Assembly (NCBI GenBank): GCA_002373675.1
Contig: DFLF01000013.1
Span: forward strand, 86,919 to 150,918
Direction: 5' to 3'
Origin: Pseudobutyrivibrio sp. UBA3626
GTDB taxonomy: Bacteria; Bacillota; Clostridia; Lachnospirales; Lachnospiraceae
DNA: 64,000 nt
In this document: positions 47,980-57,738 of the stretch, piece by piece
Position numbering within the stretch: position 1 is the stretch's first letter
Layout: each line of letters begins with the position of its first letter
The notes under the pieces: generated by a model
Databases searched by the model: none
The model's input: the letters and a program-made list of their open reading frames with translations, nothing else
What the model was told of the DNA's origin: nothing
Program-made: the position numbers and the translations under genes

Positions 47980-48533
47980 TATCAAACGTATACGGTGATG
48001 CATTGTTTGAACTGGCTTTAGAGCTGGATAGAATAGATGAATTTACTGACGAAGTAAATGTAATAATTGATATTCTAGAAGAGAATAAAGACCTATCTAA
48101 GATGATGTGTCATCCGAAAATCGTTAAAGAAGAAAAGATTGAAGTGGTTGAAAATATTTTCAAGGGTCGCGTCAGTGACGAGATTGTTGGACTTATGGTA
48201 ATGGTTATTGAGAAAGACCATTTCAAGGATATGGAAGCTGTATTCAATTACTATGTTGATAAAGTAAAAGAATACAAGAAAATTGGTGTTGCAAAGGTGC
48301 AGACGCCAATAGAACTTACAGACGCTCAAAAGAAGAGTGTAGAGAAGAAGCTTCTTGATACTACAGATTATGTATCCTTCGAGATGCATTATGAAGTAGA
48401 ACCCGATTTAATCGGAGGCATGGTAATTCGTATAGGAGACAGAGTTGTGGATAGCTCAGTCAGAACCAAGATATATGAATTATCGAAGGAACTGTCCAAA
48501 ATACAATTGAAAGTAGGTGAAACTGCTCCATGA
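47967..48533 (+). CDS. atpH: F-ATPase subunit delta
   Basis: A 188-residue subunit, MAKLVSNVYGDALFELALELDRIDEFTDEV, with the C-terminal signature VEPDLIGGMVIRIGDRVVDSSVRTKIYELSKEL. It joins the peripheral stalk to the alpha subunits. It overlaps both atpF (13 bases) and atpA (4 bases). Confidence 0.95.
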   Translation: MAKLVSNVYGDALFELALELDRIDEFTDEVNVIIDILEENKDLSKMMCHPKIVKEEKIEVVENIFKGRVSDEIVGLMVMVIEKDHFKDMEAVFNYYVDKVKEYKKIGVAKVQTPIELTDAQKKSVEKKLLDTTDYVSFEMHYEVEPDLIGGMVIRIGDRVVDSSVRTKIYELSKELSKIQLKVGETAP

Positions 48534-50035
48534 ATTTAAAACCAGAAGAAATTAGCTCTGTTATAAAAGAGCAAATGCAAAGATATGCTTCTCAACTTCA
48601 AGTGGCAGACGTTGGTACTGTAATTCAGGTTGCTGATGGTATTGCCAGAGTTCATGGACTTGAGAAAGCAATGCAAGGTGAATTATTAGAATTTCCTGGC
48701 GAAGTATATGGAATGGTATTGAACTTAGAAGAGGATAACGTTGGAGCCGTATTACTCGGTGATAATCGTAATATCAATGAAGGAGATACCGTCAAGACAA
48801 CAGGACGTGTTGTAGAAGTACCAGTTGGTGATGCAATGCTTGGTCGTGTTGTTAACGCACTTGGTCAACCAATTGATGGCAAAGGACCAATTGAAACAAC
48901 AAGATTTCGTCAGATTGAAAGAGTTGCGCATGGTGTAATTGACAGAAAGTCAGTTGATACACCGTTGCAGACAGGTATTAAAGCTATTGACTCAATGATT
49001 CCTATTGGTAGGGGACAAAGAGAGCTTATTATCGGTGATAAGCAGACAGGTAAGACTGCGATAGCTATTGATACAATTATTAACCAAAAGGGTCAGGGTG
49101 TGAAATGTATCTATGTAGCAATAGGTCAGAAAGCATCGACAGTTGCAAGTATTGTTAAAGAGTTAGAAGAGTTCGGTGCAATGGGTTATACAACGGTTGT
49201 AGCGTCAACTGCTTCAGAACTTGCACCACTTCAATATATTGCTCCATATGCAGGATGTGCTATTGGAGAAGAGTGGATGGAGAATGGTGAAGATGTTCTT
49301 GTAATCTATGATGATTTGAGTAAACATGCCGCTGCTTACCGTACACTTTCATTACTACTTCGTCGTCCACCAGGACGTGAGGCATACCCAGGTGATGTAT
49401 TCTATCTACATTCAAGACTTCTTGAAAGAGCTTCAAGACTTAATGATAGTTTAGGTGGTGGTTCATTAACAGCTCTACCTATTATTGAGACGCAGGCTGG
49501 TGATGTTAGTGCTTACATCCCTACAAATGTAATTTCTATTACTGATGGTCAGATTTATTTAGAGACTGATGCATTTAACGCAGGATTCAGACCTGCTATT
49601 AATGCTGGTCTGTCTGTATCCCGTGTAGGTGGTGCTGCTCAGATTAAGGCTATGAAGAAAATTGCTGCTCCTATTCGTGTGGAGCTTGCACAATATAGAG
49701 AGCTTGCAAGTTTTGCTCAGTTCGGTTCTGAACTTGATGCAGATACAGCTGAGAAGCTTGCACAAGGTGAGAGAATACGTGAGATGCTTAAGCAACCACA
49801 ATATGCACCAATGCCTGTTGAGTATCAAATTATGATTATCTTCGCAGCTACACAGAAGTATTTACTAGATATTCCAGTCGAAGATGTACTAGGGTTTGAG
49901 AAGGCTTTATTTGAATTTGTTGACACTAAATATCCAGATATTCCTGCGACAATTCGCGATAAGAAGGAAATTGACGATAATACTAAGGCAGCATTAATAA
50001 AGGCTATTGAGGAATGTAAGGCTGATTACAAGTAG
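48530..50035 (+). CDS. atpA: F-ATPase subunit alpha
   Basis: A 501-residue non-catalytic nucleotide-binding subunit with MNLKPEEISSVIKEQM at the start, Walker A GDKQTGKT (about 169-176), the alpha signature PAINAGLSVSRVGGAAQ near 363 and the usual C-terminal helical domain. Complete. Confidence 0.98.
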   Translation: MNLKPEEISSVIKEQMQRYASQLQVADVGTVIQVADGIARVHGLEKAMQGELLEFPGEVYGMVLNLEEDNVGAVLLGDNRNINEGDTVKTTGRVVEVPVGDAMLGRVVNALGQPIDGKGPIETTRFRQIERVAHGVIDRKSVDTPLQTGIKAIDSMIPIGRGQRELIIGDKQTGKTAIAIDTIINQKGQGVKCIYVAIGQKASTVASIVKELEEFGAMGYTTVVASTASELAPLQYIAPYAGCAIGEEWMENGEDVLVIYDDLSKHAAAYRTLSLLLRRPPGREAYPGDVFYLHSRLLERASRLNDSLGGGSLTALPIIETQAGDVSAYIPTNVISITDGQIYLETDAFNAGFRPAINAGLSVSRVGGAAQIKAMKKIAAPIRVELAQYRELASFAQFGSELDADTAEKLAQGERIREMLKQPQYAPMPVEYQIMIIFAATQKYLLDIPVEDVLGFEKALFEFVDTKYPDIPATIRDKKEIDDNTKAALIKAIEECKADYK

Positions 50036-50061
50036 GCAAGCAGGCAAGGAGGTAACGTATT

Positions 50062-50931
50062 ATGGCTTCTATGAGAGACATAAAACGAAGAAAACAGAGT
50101 GTATCTAGCACTCAGAAAATCACTAAAGCCATGAAGCTTGTATCTACTGTTAAATTGCAAAAAGCAAAACAGAAAGCTGAAAACACTAACCCGTATTTCA
50201 ATTATATGTATGCTACAGTTTGTTCTATGCTTGATAAAGCAGGAGCAATTGATCATCCATATCTTAAGGCAGGAGAATCTGAGAAGAAGGCAATAATTAC
50301 AATTTCTTCCAACAGAGGACTTGCAGGCGGATATAACAGTAATATTATTAAATTAATTACAGGTAGTGAAATCGCTAAAGAAGAAATTTTGCTTTATACA
50401 ATTGGTAAGAAAGCCCATGATGTGCTTGATTCTAGAGGCTACGAGGTAGCCAGCGAATATGATCAGGTTATGGAAGCGCCAACTTATGAAGATGCCATGA
50501 AGATTAGCAAAGAAGTTTTAGACGCATTTGTTAATGGCGAAGTTGGAGAAATATATCTAGCATATACACATTTCAAAAATACGGTAAGTCATGAACCGAA
50601 GCTGTTAAAGCTACTTCCTGTTGACATATCAGAGGAAGAATTAGCTAAGGATAAGGATGAAAAGGATAGTAAAATGCTTATGAATTTTGAACCTAATCCT
50701 GAAGAAGCTTTAGATATGATTGTTCCTAAATATGTAACAAGTCTTATATATGGAGCACTTGTTGAGGCAGTTGCCTCTGAAAATGGAGCCCGTATGCAAG
50801 CCATGGATTCTGCAACAAGTAATGCAGAAGACATTATTAGTGATTTAACATTGAAATATAATAGAGCACGTCAAGGATCGATTACTCAGGAACTTACAGA
50901 GATTATTGCAGGTGCTGAGGCTATATCGTAA
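50062..50931 (+). CDS. atpG: F-ATPase subunit gamma
   Basis: A 289-residue rotor shaft. It begins MASMRDIKRRKQSVSSTQKITKAMKLVSTVKLQKA and ends RMQAMDSATSNAEDIISDLTLKYNRARQGSITQELTEIIAGAEAI, the two antiparallel helices that form the shaft and their signatures. An acidic insert (EELAKDKDEKDSKM) sits near residues 193-206. Confidence 0.97.
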   Translation: MASMRDIKRRKQSVSSTQKITKAMKLVSTVKLQKAKQKAENTNPYFNYMYATVCSMLDKAGAIDHPYLKAGESEKKAIITISSNRGLAGGYNSNIIKLITGSEIAKEEILLYTIGKKAHDVLDSRGYEVASEYDQVMEAPTYEDAMKISKEVLDAFVNGEVGEIYLAYTHFKNTVSHEPKLLKLLPVDISEEELAKDKDEKDSKMLMNFEPNPEEALDMIVPKYVTSLIYGALVEAVASENGARMQAMDSATSNAEDIISDLTLKYNRARQGSITQELTEIIAGAEAIS

Positions 50932-50962
50932 GACGTATTAAGTAAACTTAAGGAGTAAGAAA

Positions 50963-52354
50963 ATGGCAGAGAATAATATTGGAAAAATCACTCAGATTAT
51001 TGGTGCCGTACTTGATATTAAGTTCCAGGAAGGGTATCTTCCAGAAATTAATGATGCTATTAAAGTAAAAATGAAAGATGGTAAGACTTTAGTAGTGGAA
51101 GTAGCACAACATCTTGGTGATGATACTGTTAGATGCATTGCCATGGGTTCTACGGACGGACTCGTTCGTGGTATGGAGGCAGTTGCAACTGGTTCGCCAA
51201 TTACTGTTCCAGTAGGAGAAGCTACACTTGGTAGAATCTTCAATGTACTTGGAGAGCCTATTGATGAGATAGAGGCGCCAAAAGTTGAAAAACATTTGCC
51301 AATTCACAGAAAAGCACCTTCATTCGAGGAGCAGGCAACATCACAGGAGATGCTTGAAACTGGTATCAAGGTTGTTGATTTGCTTTGTCCTTATCAGAAG
51401 GGTGGTAAGATTGGATTGTTTGGTGGTGCTGGAGTAGGAAAGACAGTACTTATTCAGGAATTAATTCACAATATCGCTACAGAGCATGGTGGATATTCAG
51501 TGTTCACAGGTGTTGGAGAGCGTACTCGTGAAGGAAATGACTTATACTTCGAAATGAAGGAATCAGGAGTTATTGACAAGACTTGTATGGTATTTGGTCA
51601 GATGAATGAGCCACCTGGAGCTCGTATGAGAGTAGGTCTTACAGGACTGACTATGGCTGAGTATTTCCGTGATGAAGGTGGTAAGGATGTGTTACTGTTT
51701 ATTGATAACATTTTCCGTTTTACTCAGGCTGGTTCAGAGGTTTCAGCGTTACTTGGACGTATGCCTTCAGCCGTAGGTTATCAACCAACACTTCAGACAG
51801 AAATGGGTGCTTTGCAGGAGAGAATCACTTCAACAAAGAATGGTTCTATTACATCCGTACAGGCTGTATATGTGCCTGCCGATGACTTAACTGACCCGGC
51901 GCCTGCTACAACATTTGCTCACTTGGATGCAACAACAGTACTTGAGCGTTCTATCGCTGAGTTAGGTATTTATCCGGCTGTTGATCCTCTTGGTTCAACA
52001 TCGCGTATCCTAGATCCTCGTATTGTAGGACAGGAACACTTTGAAGTTGCTCGTGGAGTACAGGAGATCCTTCAGAAGTATAAAGAGTTACAGGATATTA
52101 TTGCAATTCTTGGTATGGACGAATTATCAGAGGAGGATAAACTTGTAGTTAGCCGTGCTCGTAAGGTACAGAGATTCTTATCTCAACCTTTCTTCGTGGC
52201 AGGACAGTTTACAGGTCTTGAAGGTAAATATGTACCAATCAACGAGACAATTCGTGGATTTAAGGAGATACTCGAAGGAAAACATGATGATATTCCAGAA
52301 GGACATTTCCTAAATGCAGGTTCTATTGATGAAGTTCGAGCTCGTATGCAGTAA
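50963..52354 (+). CDS. atpD: F-ATPase subunit beta
   Basis: A 463-residue catalytic subunit: Walker A GGAGVGKT (about 154-161), GERTREGNDLYFEMKESGV, DELSEEDKLVVSRARKVQRFLSQPFFVAGQFTG (DELSEED lever), and the signature PAVDPLGSTS. Complete and highly conserved. Confidence 0.98.
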   Translation: MAENNIGKITQIIGAVLDIKFQEGYLPEINDAIKVKMKDGKTLVVEVAQHLGDDTVRCIAMGSTDGLVRGMEAVATGSPITVPVGEATLGRIFNVLGEPIDEIEAPKVEKHLPIHRKAPSFEEQATSQEMLETGIKVVDLLCPYQKGGKIGLFGGAGVGKTVLIQELIHNIATEHGGYSVFTGVGERTREGNDLYFEMKESGVIDKTCMVFGQMNEPPGARMRVGLTGLTMAEYFRDEGGKDVLLFIDNIFRFTQAGSEVSALLGRMPSAVGYQPTLQTEMGALQERITSTKNGSITSVQAVYVPADDLTDPAPATTFAHLDATTVLERSIAELGIYPAVDPLGSTSRILDPRIVGQEHFEVARGVQEILQKYKELQDIIAILGMDELSEEDKLVVSRARKVQRFLSQPFFVAGQFTGLEGKYVPINETIRGFKEILEGKHDDIPEGHFLNAGSIDEVRARMQ

Positions 52355-52365
52355 GGAGTGAGACC

Positions 52366-52767
52366 ATGGCAAAGAATTTGGTAGATGTTGAAATCATTAC
52401 GCCAGATCGCGTATTTTATACAGGCGAAGCAACAATGATAGAGTTTAATACTACTGAGGGTGAAATCGGTGTATATCCTAATCATATTGCGCTTACAACT
52501 GTAATTGCACCTGGAATTGTTACAATTTCAACGGAAGAAGAACAGGTTAAAGCAGCTGTTCACGCGGGCTTTGCGGAGATTCTTCCAGATAAGGTAACAC
52601 TTCTTGCAGAAATAGCGGAGTGGCCGGATGAAATCGACGTAAAGAGAGCGCAGGCCGCTGAAGAGCGCGCAAGAGAAAGACTTGAGAAGAAAGATGCAAA
52701 CCTTGACGTTATGAGAGCGGAAATTGCGCTTAAGAAGGCTTTGGTAAGACAAAACCTTAAAGTATAA
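52366..52767 (+). CDS. atpC: F-ATPase subunit epsilon
   Basis: A 133-residue subunit: the N-terminal beta sandwich (EIITPDRVFYTGEATMIEFNTTEGEIGVYPNHIALTTVIAPG) and the C-terminal helical pair (AQAAEERARERLEKKDANLDVMRAEIALKKALVRQNL) that can inhibit rotation. Last gene of the operon; a terminator follows. Confidence 0.96.
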   Translation: MAKNLVDVEIITPDRVFYTGEATMIEFNTTEGEIGVYPNHIALTTVIAPGIVTISTEEEQVKAAVHAGFAEILPDKVTLLAEIAEWPDEIDVKRAQAAEERARERLEKKDANLDVMRAEIALKKALVRQNLKV

Positions 52768-52787
52768 TATTCATTGTTTTATATATT

Positions 52788-52827
52788 CCCAGTTTAGCGT
52801 TATATCGTTAAACTGGGTCTTTTTTTA
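52788..52827 (+). terminator. Terminator of the atp operon
   Basis: CCCAGTTTA (52788-52796) pairs with TAAACTGGG (52809-52817), followed by TCTTTTTTT. Confidence 0.92.
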
Positions 52828-52872
52828 TGTGCATATAACATCTTGTGTAAAAGTATTTTTTGTGGTTAAATA

Positions 52873-54801
52873 ATGGCTATGGATAAAGTCATAGAAAAAG
52901 TTGATAAAACAAGGGCTATAGTATCCTTTATATTGGGAATAATATGTAGTGTTGGAATACAGCTATCCCTAGTTGCCAAAGCGACAGAAGAAAATTCAGA
53001 AGGTGTAGACCTTACTAACGAATGGATTCTAGCTGTAAGAACATTATATTTATCAATGAGAACATCTAAGATAACCACTGTTCTTCTTGCAATTTGTCTA
53101 GCTGTTATTATATATAAGGGGAGTAAAATTGTATTAAAGAAGTGGCAGGAAGTAGTGCTTATCATTTTTTCTGTTGTATTTTCATTTATGCAACTTCTAG
53201 CTTTATCATTAAAAGAAGATGATGATTTAAGATATATATTTGGGTCAGGAATAAATGTACTTAGATCTTTAATACATGGGATAACTCTTGCGTTAGTATG
53301 CTATATGGTACTTAAGCTAATTACAGTTCTTATTAGGAGATACTGTATTCAAAAGGAGCTAGAGCAATATAAGATATCATGGAAGAATAGTTTAATAATG
53401 GTTATGCTGTTCTTTGTAGCATGGTTTCCATATTTTATATTGTTTTATCCTGGTACGGCAAATGTTGATACTGTGGTACAGCTAATGCAAAGTTTTGAGA
53501 TACCAAGTTATATAAATGAAATTACAACGGTGCATCCACCAGAGGCGTATTATACAAATCATCATCCATTTGCTGTAACAAAGCTATTTGAAGTATTTTT
53601 TAAATTAGGATTATATATTTTTGGAGACATCAGGATTGGAGTTGCAATCTATGTTGTACTCCATATGCTGTTCCTTGCCACTGTATTTACCATTGCGTTG
53701 CAATATTTACGCCATATAGGAATAACTAGAATCAGAATAATATTTATTCAAATTATTATAATGTTTCTACCAATCTTTCCAATGTATGCGATTTGTATGG
53801 TTAAAGATACGTTGTTTTCTTCATTCATACTTCTTTTCATAATAATGATGTATGAAATTGCAAGAACTCATGGTGATTGTTTTAAGATATGGTGGTTTGA
53901 CTTGTTATTAGCTATCAACTGTGCTTTTATAATGCTTACGAAAAATTATGGAGTTCATATATTAGTTATAGTAGCAATAGTATATGTGATAGTATATAGA
54001 AAGTACATTTTACAGATTATTGTAACATTCGTTCCGGTGATATTACTATATCAATTGTTATGGACTATGATTCTTCTTCCATTGTGGAATGTAGCCCCTG
54101 TTGGGAAGCAGGAAGCATTAAGCGTGCCATTTCAGCAGACTGCTAGGTATGTTAGTGAATACGGAAGTGAAGTGACAGATGAAGAAAAGAAGGCTATAAA
54201 TGGAGTTCTTCCATATGATAGGCTTAAGAAATTATATGAGCCGGGTCTTAGTGACTGGGTTAAAGAAAAGTATAATCAAAATGCATCAGGTGAGGATATG
54301 AAGAATTATTTTGCTGTGTGGTGGCAAATGTTTTTGAAACATCCAGGTGTATATATTGAATCTATACTTAATAATACATATGAATACTGGGATATGGATA
54401 AGATATCAGACCTTGAGTATTATGAGTTTGAACCATATCTTCAAAAACATGATCCGGACAGGGAGCATACTGAGTTATATGTTACTAATAATTATAATAC
54501 CGGTGGCGAAAGATATGCAGTATATCAATTGATACTAATGCTTGAAAAAACACCAATTGTGAATATATTTGCATCACTTGGTCTTTTGCCGTGGCTAATA
54601 TTATATATGATTATTTTTAGTATTTTCCAGAAAAGGAAGGACTATATACTTGTACATCTTGTTCCGGTTATAATATATGCAATATGTATGGTGGGACCGG
54701 ATAATGGTAATTCAAGATATATAATGCCTGTTATATTCGCGATACCCTATCTAATAGCATTGCTGTTTCGACCGGTAAGTGAAGAGGATAATATGCAATA
54801 A
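52873..54801 (+). CDS. DUF6020-like multi-pass membrane protein, probable lipid-linked glycosyltransferase
   Basis: A 642-residue protein with about 12-13 membrane segments. Near residue 195 it has WFPYFILFYPGTANVDTVVQLMQ (the YPG...D...Q motif of this family), an extracytoplasmic segment with HHPFAVTKLFEVFFKLG, and a periplasm-facing loop (about 415-530) before the last helices. The pattern resembles GT-C glycosyltransferases such as PMT/ArnT, which use polyprenyl-phosphate sugars. DUF6020 is common in Lachnospiraceae. No clear ribosome site precedes the two possible ATGs (52873, 52879). It opens the glycan cluster. Confidence 0.7.
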   Translation: MAMDKVIEKVDKTRAIVSFILGIICSVGIQLSLVAKATEENSEGVDLTNEWILAVRTLYLSMRTSKITTVLLAICLAVIIYKGSKIVLKKWQEVVLIIFSVVFSFMQLLALSLKEDDDLRYIFGSGINVLRSLIHGITLALVCYMVLKLITVLIRRYCIQKELEQYKISWKNSLIMVMLFFVAWFPYFILFYPGTANVDTVVQLMQSFEIPSYINEITTVHPPEAYYTNHHPFAVTKLFEVFFKLGLYIFGDIRIGVAIYVVLHMLFLATVFTIALQYLRHIGITRIRIIFIQIIIMFLPIFPMYAICMVKDTLFSSFILLFIIMMYEIARTHGDCFKIWWFDLLLAINCAFIMLTKNYGVHILVIVAIVYVIVYRKYILQIIVTFVPVILLYQLLWTMILLPLWNVAPVGKQEALSVPFQQTARYVSEYGSEVTDEEKKAINGVLPYDRLKKLYEPGLSDWVKEKYNQNASGEDMKNYFAVWWQMFLKHPGVYIESILNNTYEYWDMDKISDLEYYEFEPYLQKHDPDREHTELYVTNNYNTGGERYAVYQLILMLEKTPIVNIFASLGLLPWLILYMIIFSIFQKRKDYILVHLVPVIIYAICMVGPDNGNSRYIMPVIFAIPYLIALLFRPVSEEDNMQ

Positions 54802-54865
54802 AACTGTGCGACCAGAATAAAATCTGTTATAATGTTAAAGAATATTTTGAAAGTGAGTTAAAAAG

Positions 54866-55081
54866 ATGGATTTAGATAGAGAAAAAGAAAGAGAATTAGA
54901 CGAATTACATTCACAAGTGCGAAAAATTGAATTTGAGAAGAAACAGCTTAAAGAAAAGTTGCAACAGCTAGAAACAGCAGAACATAAGTTGAAAGAAAGA
55001 ATAAATGAGATGAATGATGATGACTATGTGGAGAGGAAGCTGCAATTGTTGTATGATCAGAAGAAAGAGCAGAAGAAGTAG
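54866..55081 (+). CDS. Small coiled-coil protein
   Basis: A 71-residue protein, almost entirely one charged helix with leucine/isoleucine heptads (ELDELHSQVRKIEFEKKQLKEKLQQLETAEHKLKERINEM). No family recognised. It has a weak ribosome site (AAAGTGAG) and its own terminator. TATAAT near 54828 could be its promoter -10. Confidence 0.6.
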   Translation: MDLDREKERELDELHSQVRKIEFEKKQLKEKLQQLETAEHKLKERINEMNDDDYVERKLQLLYDQKKEQKK

Positions 55082-55090
55082 GGGATGATG

Positions 55091-55135
55091 AGAAGATGCT
55101 GATTATGTATTGTAATAGAGCATCTTCTTTATTAT
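55091..55135 (+). terminator. Terminator after the coiled-coil gene
   Basis: AGAAGATGCT (55091-55100) pairs with AGCATCTTCT (55119-55128), followed by TTATTATT. Confidence 0.8.
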
Positions 55136-55187
55136 TTAGATAAAAGATTTTTTCTGAAAAGTATAAGCAATTGATGTTGGAGAGGGT

Positions 55188-56645
55188 ATGAATTATTTAA
55201 GTTTAGCATTTTTTGTTTTTTTTATAGTTTTTTTTGTAATATATTATATAGTCAAACCACCTTATAGGTATATTGTTATTTTTGCGGGTAGTTATGTTTT
55301 TTATGGATATGCTAATCCAAGTATGCTTTTTGTTTTAATGGGTGTTACAGTTATATCCTATATAGGTGGTTTTGTTTTAAACAAGAAAAAATCAAGATGG
55401 ATATATGCTGTTTTTTTTATACTAGAAATCCTATTTTTGGCAACATTTAAATACTATGCTTTTATTGTTGATAACGTCAATTTTTTGTTAGATAAAATAT
55501 TTTCTATTGAACCTATAGTTACGAATTGGAACATCGTTCTTCCTATAGGGTTGTCTTTTATGGTTTTTCAAGCATGTAATTATCTTTCGGATGTGTATAG
55601 GAACAAAATGTCTGCAGAAAAGAATATCATAAGATATGCAGCGTACGTGGCGTTTTTTCCAACGGTGTTATCTGGTCCTATACAAAAAGCAAGAAATCTT
55701 ATTCCTCAAATAGCTAATCCGAAGAGATTTGAAAGTGAACAGGCAAAAAAAGGTGTAATTTTATTTGCTTGGGGTGCATTTGAAAAAATAGTGATTTCGA
55801 ATAACTTAAGCGAATTATACTATAGTATACTATCGGATTATAATAATCGTTCTTCTGCTGAAGTAGCAATAGGTGTGATTCTGTTTTCAATATACATATA
55901 CGCTGATTTTTCATCTTATTCTGACATGGCTAGAGGAGTTGCTAAAATACTTGGAATAGAAGTAGGGAAAAACTTTAATAACCCATATTTGTCTCAAAGC
56001 ACTTCTGAGTTTTGGAATAGGTGGCATATAAGTTTAAATGAATGGTTTATAGAAAATATTTATATTCCTCTTGGTGGAAATAGAAAGGGTATTATTCGCA
56101 AGTATATTAACGTAATGATTGTATTTATTATAAGTGGATTCTGGCACGGAGCTGCTTGGCACTTTGTTGTGTGGGGAATAATAAATGGCGTATTTGTTGT
56201 TATAGGTGATATTATTAAACCTATAAAGAGTCAAATATATAAAGATATTAAAATTGATGAAAAAGCAGAATACATTGTATATATAAGAAGAATAATAGTC
56301 TTTTGCTTGATAACACTTTCTTGGGTCTTTTTTGCATCGGGAATCCAAGACTCAATTGAAATATGTAAAAAAATAGTATTGTTTGATAATTTAAGTATTT
56401 TTGATAAAAACTTATTAAATATAGCGGGAAGCACAACACAAACATTTTTTGTTTTAATTATGCTACTAATCTTTTGTGCAATTCAATTAAAAAGACAGAA
56501 CGAAGGAAAGGTATATGAAGTATATAGTAAGCAACCCTTTTTGTTACAGTGTTTACCTATAGCGATTCTTATATGTGTTTGTATATTTGGAGCGTGGTCA
56601 ACAGATACATATGTTAATTCTCAATTTTTATATTTTCAATTCTAG
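55188..56645 (+). CDS. MBOAT-family O-acyltransferase (AlgI/DltB-like)
   Basis: A 485-residue protein with about 11 membrane helices. Family signatures are GLSFMVFQACNYLSDVYRNK (about 125-145), FFPTVLSGPIQKARNLIPQI, FWNRWHISLNEWFIENIYIPLGGNRKG (about 277-303) and FWHGAAWHFVVWG, with catalytic H320. MBOAT proteins pass acyl groups across the membrane to a glycan. It is followed 9 bases later by an SGNH protein, the usual partner that completes O-acetylation. Ribosome site GGAGAGGG. Confidence 0.92.
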   Translation: MNYLSLAFFVFFIVFFVIYYIVKPPYRYIVIFAGSYVFYGYANPSMLFVLMGVTVISYIGGFVLNKKKSRWIYAVFFILEILFLATFKYYAFIVDNVNFLLDKIFSIEPIVTNWNIVLPIGLSFMVFQACNYLSDVYRNKMSAEKNIIRYAAYVAFFPTVLSGPIQKARNLIPQIANPKRFESEQAKKGVILFAWGAFEKIVISNNLSELYYSILSDYNNRSSAEVAIGVILFSIYIYADFSSYSDMARGVAKILGIEVGKNFNNPYLSQSTSEFWNRWHISLNEWFIENIYIPLGGNRKGIIRKYINVMIVFIISGFWHGAAWHFVVWGIINGVFVVIGDIIKPIKSQIYKDIKIDEKAEYIVYIRRIIVFCLITLSWVFFASGIQDSIEICKKIVLFDNLSIFDKNLLNIAGSTTQTFFVLIMLLIFCAIQLKRQNEGKVYEVYSKQPFLLQCLPIAILICVCIFGAWSTDTYVNSQFLYFQF

Positions 56646-56654
56646 GGAGTAAAT

Positions 56655-57596
56655 ATGAAGCGTTTTATAAAATACATAGTAACTATTATTGTTATAGCTG
56701 TACTAATAATGATATCAATTTTTGTTGTGATTACCACTTATCCTAAAGGCGTATTTCATGATTCTTATCAGAGTGTGATTGTAGATAAATATAGAAGACT
56801 TCAAAAAATAGATGATCCTAAAATAATAATTGTTGCCGGAAGTTCGGCAGCTTTTGGAATTAATCAAGATATGATGGAAGATGAAACGGGATATAAGGTT
56901 GTAAATTTAGGACTTCAAGCAGGATTTGGAAACTTGTTTCCTTCAGAATTATCAAAAGAAAACATAAATGAAGGGGATATAGTGTTATTGGCATATGAAT
57001 ACGACTGGGTCAATGACTTCCATTCAATGGCACAAGATTTAATAATGTCTGGCATAGATGAAAATATTGATATGTATAAGCATATACCGATAGATCATTG
57101 GAAGGATTTTGTGGGATATTTACTTAAGTATGCGGAAAAAAAGAAAAATTATGAAGGGTCTGATAAAAATGGGATATATAAAAGATCGTCCTTTGATCAA
57201 AATACAACACAGATGATAGCACATAGAGAATATACTCTTGAAAATCCTGAGATATTGCCTATGATGCGTGATCAAAAATTGGATTTATCTAATGTATCCA
57301 TATCTGATGAGACGAAAACTTACCTAAGAAAGTATAAGAAATATGTAGAAGATAGAGGAGCTAGAGTTTATTTCGTTTCACCTCCAGTACTAAAGAAAGC
57401 AGTTATATGTGATTATAAAGAATTTGAAAATTTAAAAAATCAAGAAGAAGAACAGATAGGAATAATGTATATCACAGACGCCCTTGATTATTTATATGAC
57501 AAAGAGTATATGGCAGATACTATTTATCATTGCAATAATGAGGGAGAATACATTAGAACAAAACAATTAGTAAGGGATTTAAAAAAAATATTATAA
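56655..57596 (+). CDS. SGNH/DltD-like extracytoplasmic acetyltransferase partner
   Basis: A 313-residue protein with an N-terminal membrane anchor (about 7-28) and an extracellular SGNH fold: IIIVAGSSAAFGINQDMM (S63, block I), GLQAGFGN (block II), YEYDWVNDF and, near the end, DTIYHCNNEGEYIRT (the Asp...His pair of block V). Such proteins act with an MBOAT partner to O-acetylate surface polysaccharides (AlgI/AlgJ or PatA/PatB logic). Close spacing to the MBOAT gene supports this. Confidence 0.82.
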   Translation: MKRFIKYIVTIIVIAVLIMISIFVVITTYPKGVFHDSYQSVIVDKYRRLQKIDDPKIIIVAGSSAAFGINQDMMEDETGYKVVNLGLQAGFGNLFPSELSKENINEGDIVLLAYEYDWVNDFHSMAQDLIMSGIDENIDMYKHIPIDHWKDFVGYLLKYAEKKKNYEGSDKNGIYKRSSFDQNTTQMIAHREYTLENPEILPMMRDQKLDLSNVSISDETKTYLRKYKKYVEDRGARVYFVSPPVLKKAVICDYKEFENLKNQEEEQIGIMYITDALDYLYDKEYMADTIYHCNNEGEYIRTKQLVRDLKKIL

Positions 57597-57659
57597 ATAT
57601 ATAATAAAACAAGCTTTAATAATTAATAAAGTTTGTATAATTTATCCAAAGCTAATTTG

Positions 57660-57688
57660 TTGAAAATGCGTGAAATACATTGTATACT
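57660..57688 (+). promoter_or_regulatory. Promoter of the GT2-gtrA-rmd-gmd unit
   Basis: TTGAAA (57660-57665), 17 bases, TATACT (57683-57688). A weak hairpin (57610-57637) ends the preceding transcript. Confidence 0.6.
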
Positions 57689-57738
57689 TAATAAGTTGCA
57701 GTGTGTAAAAATAAAGAATTTATAGTGGGAGAAAAAAA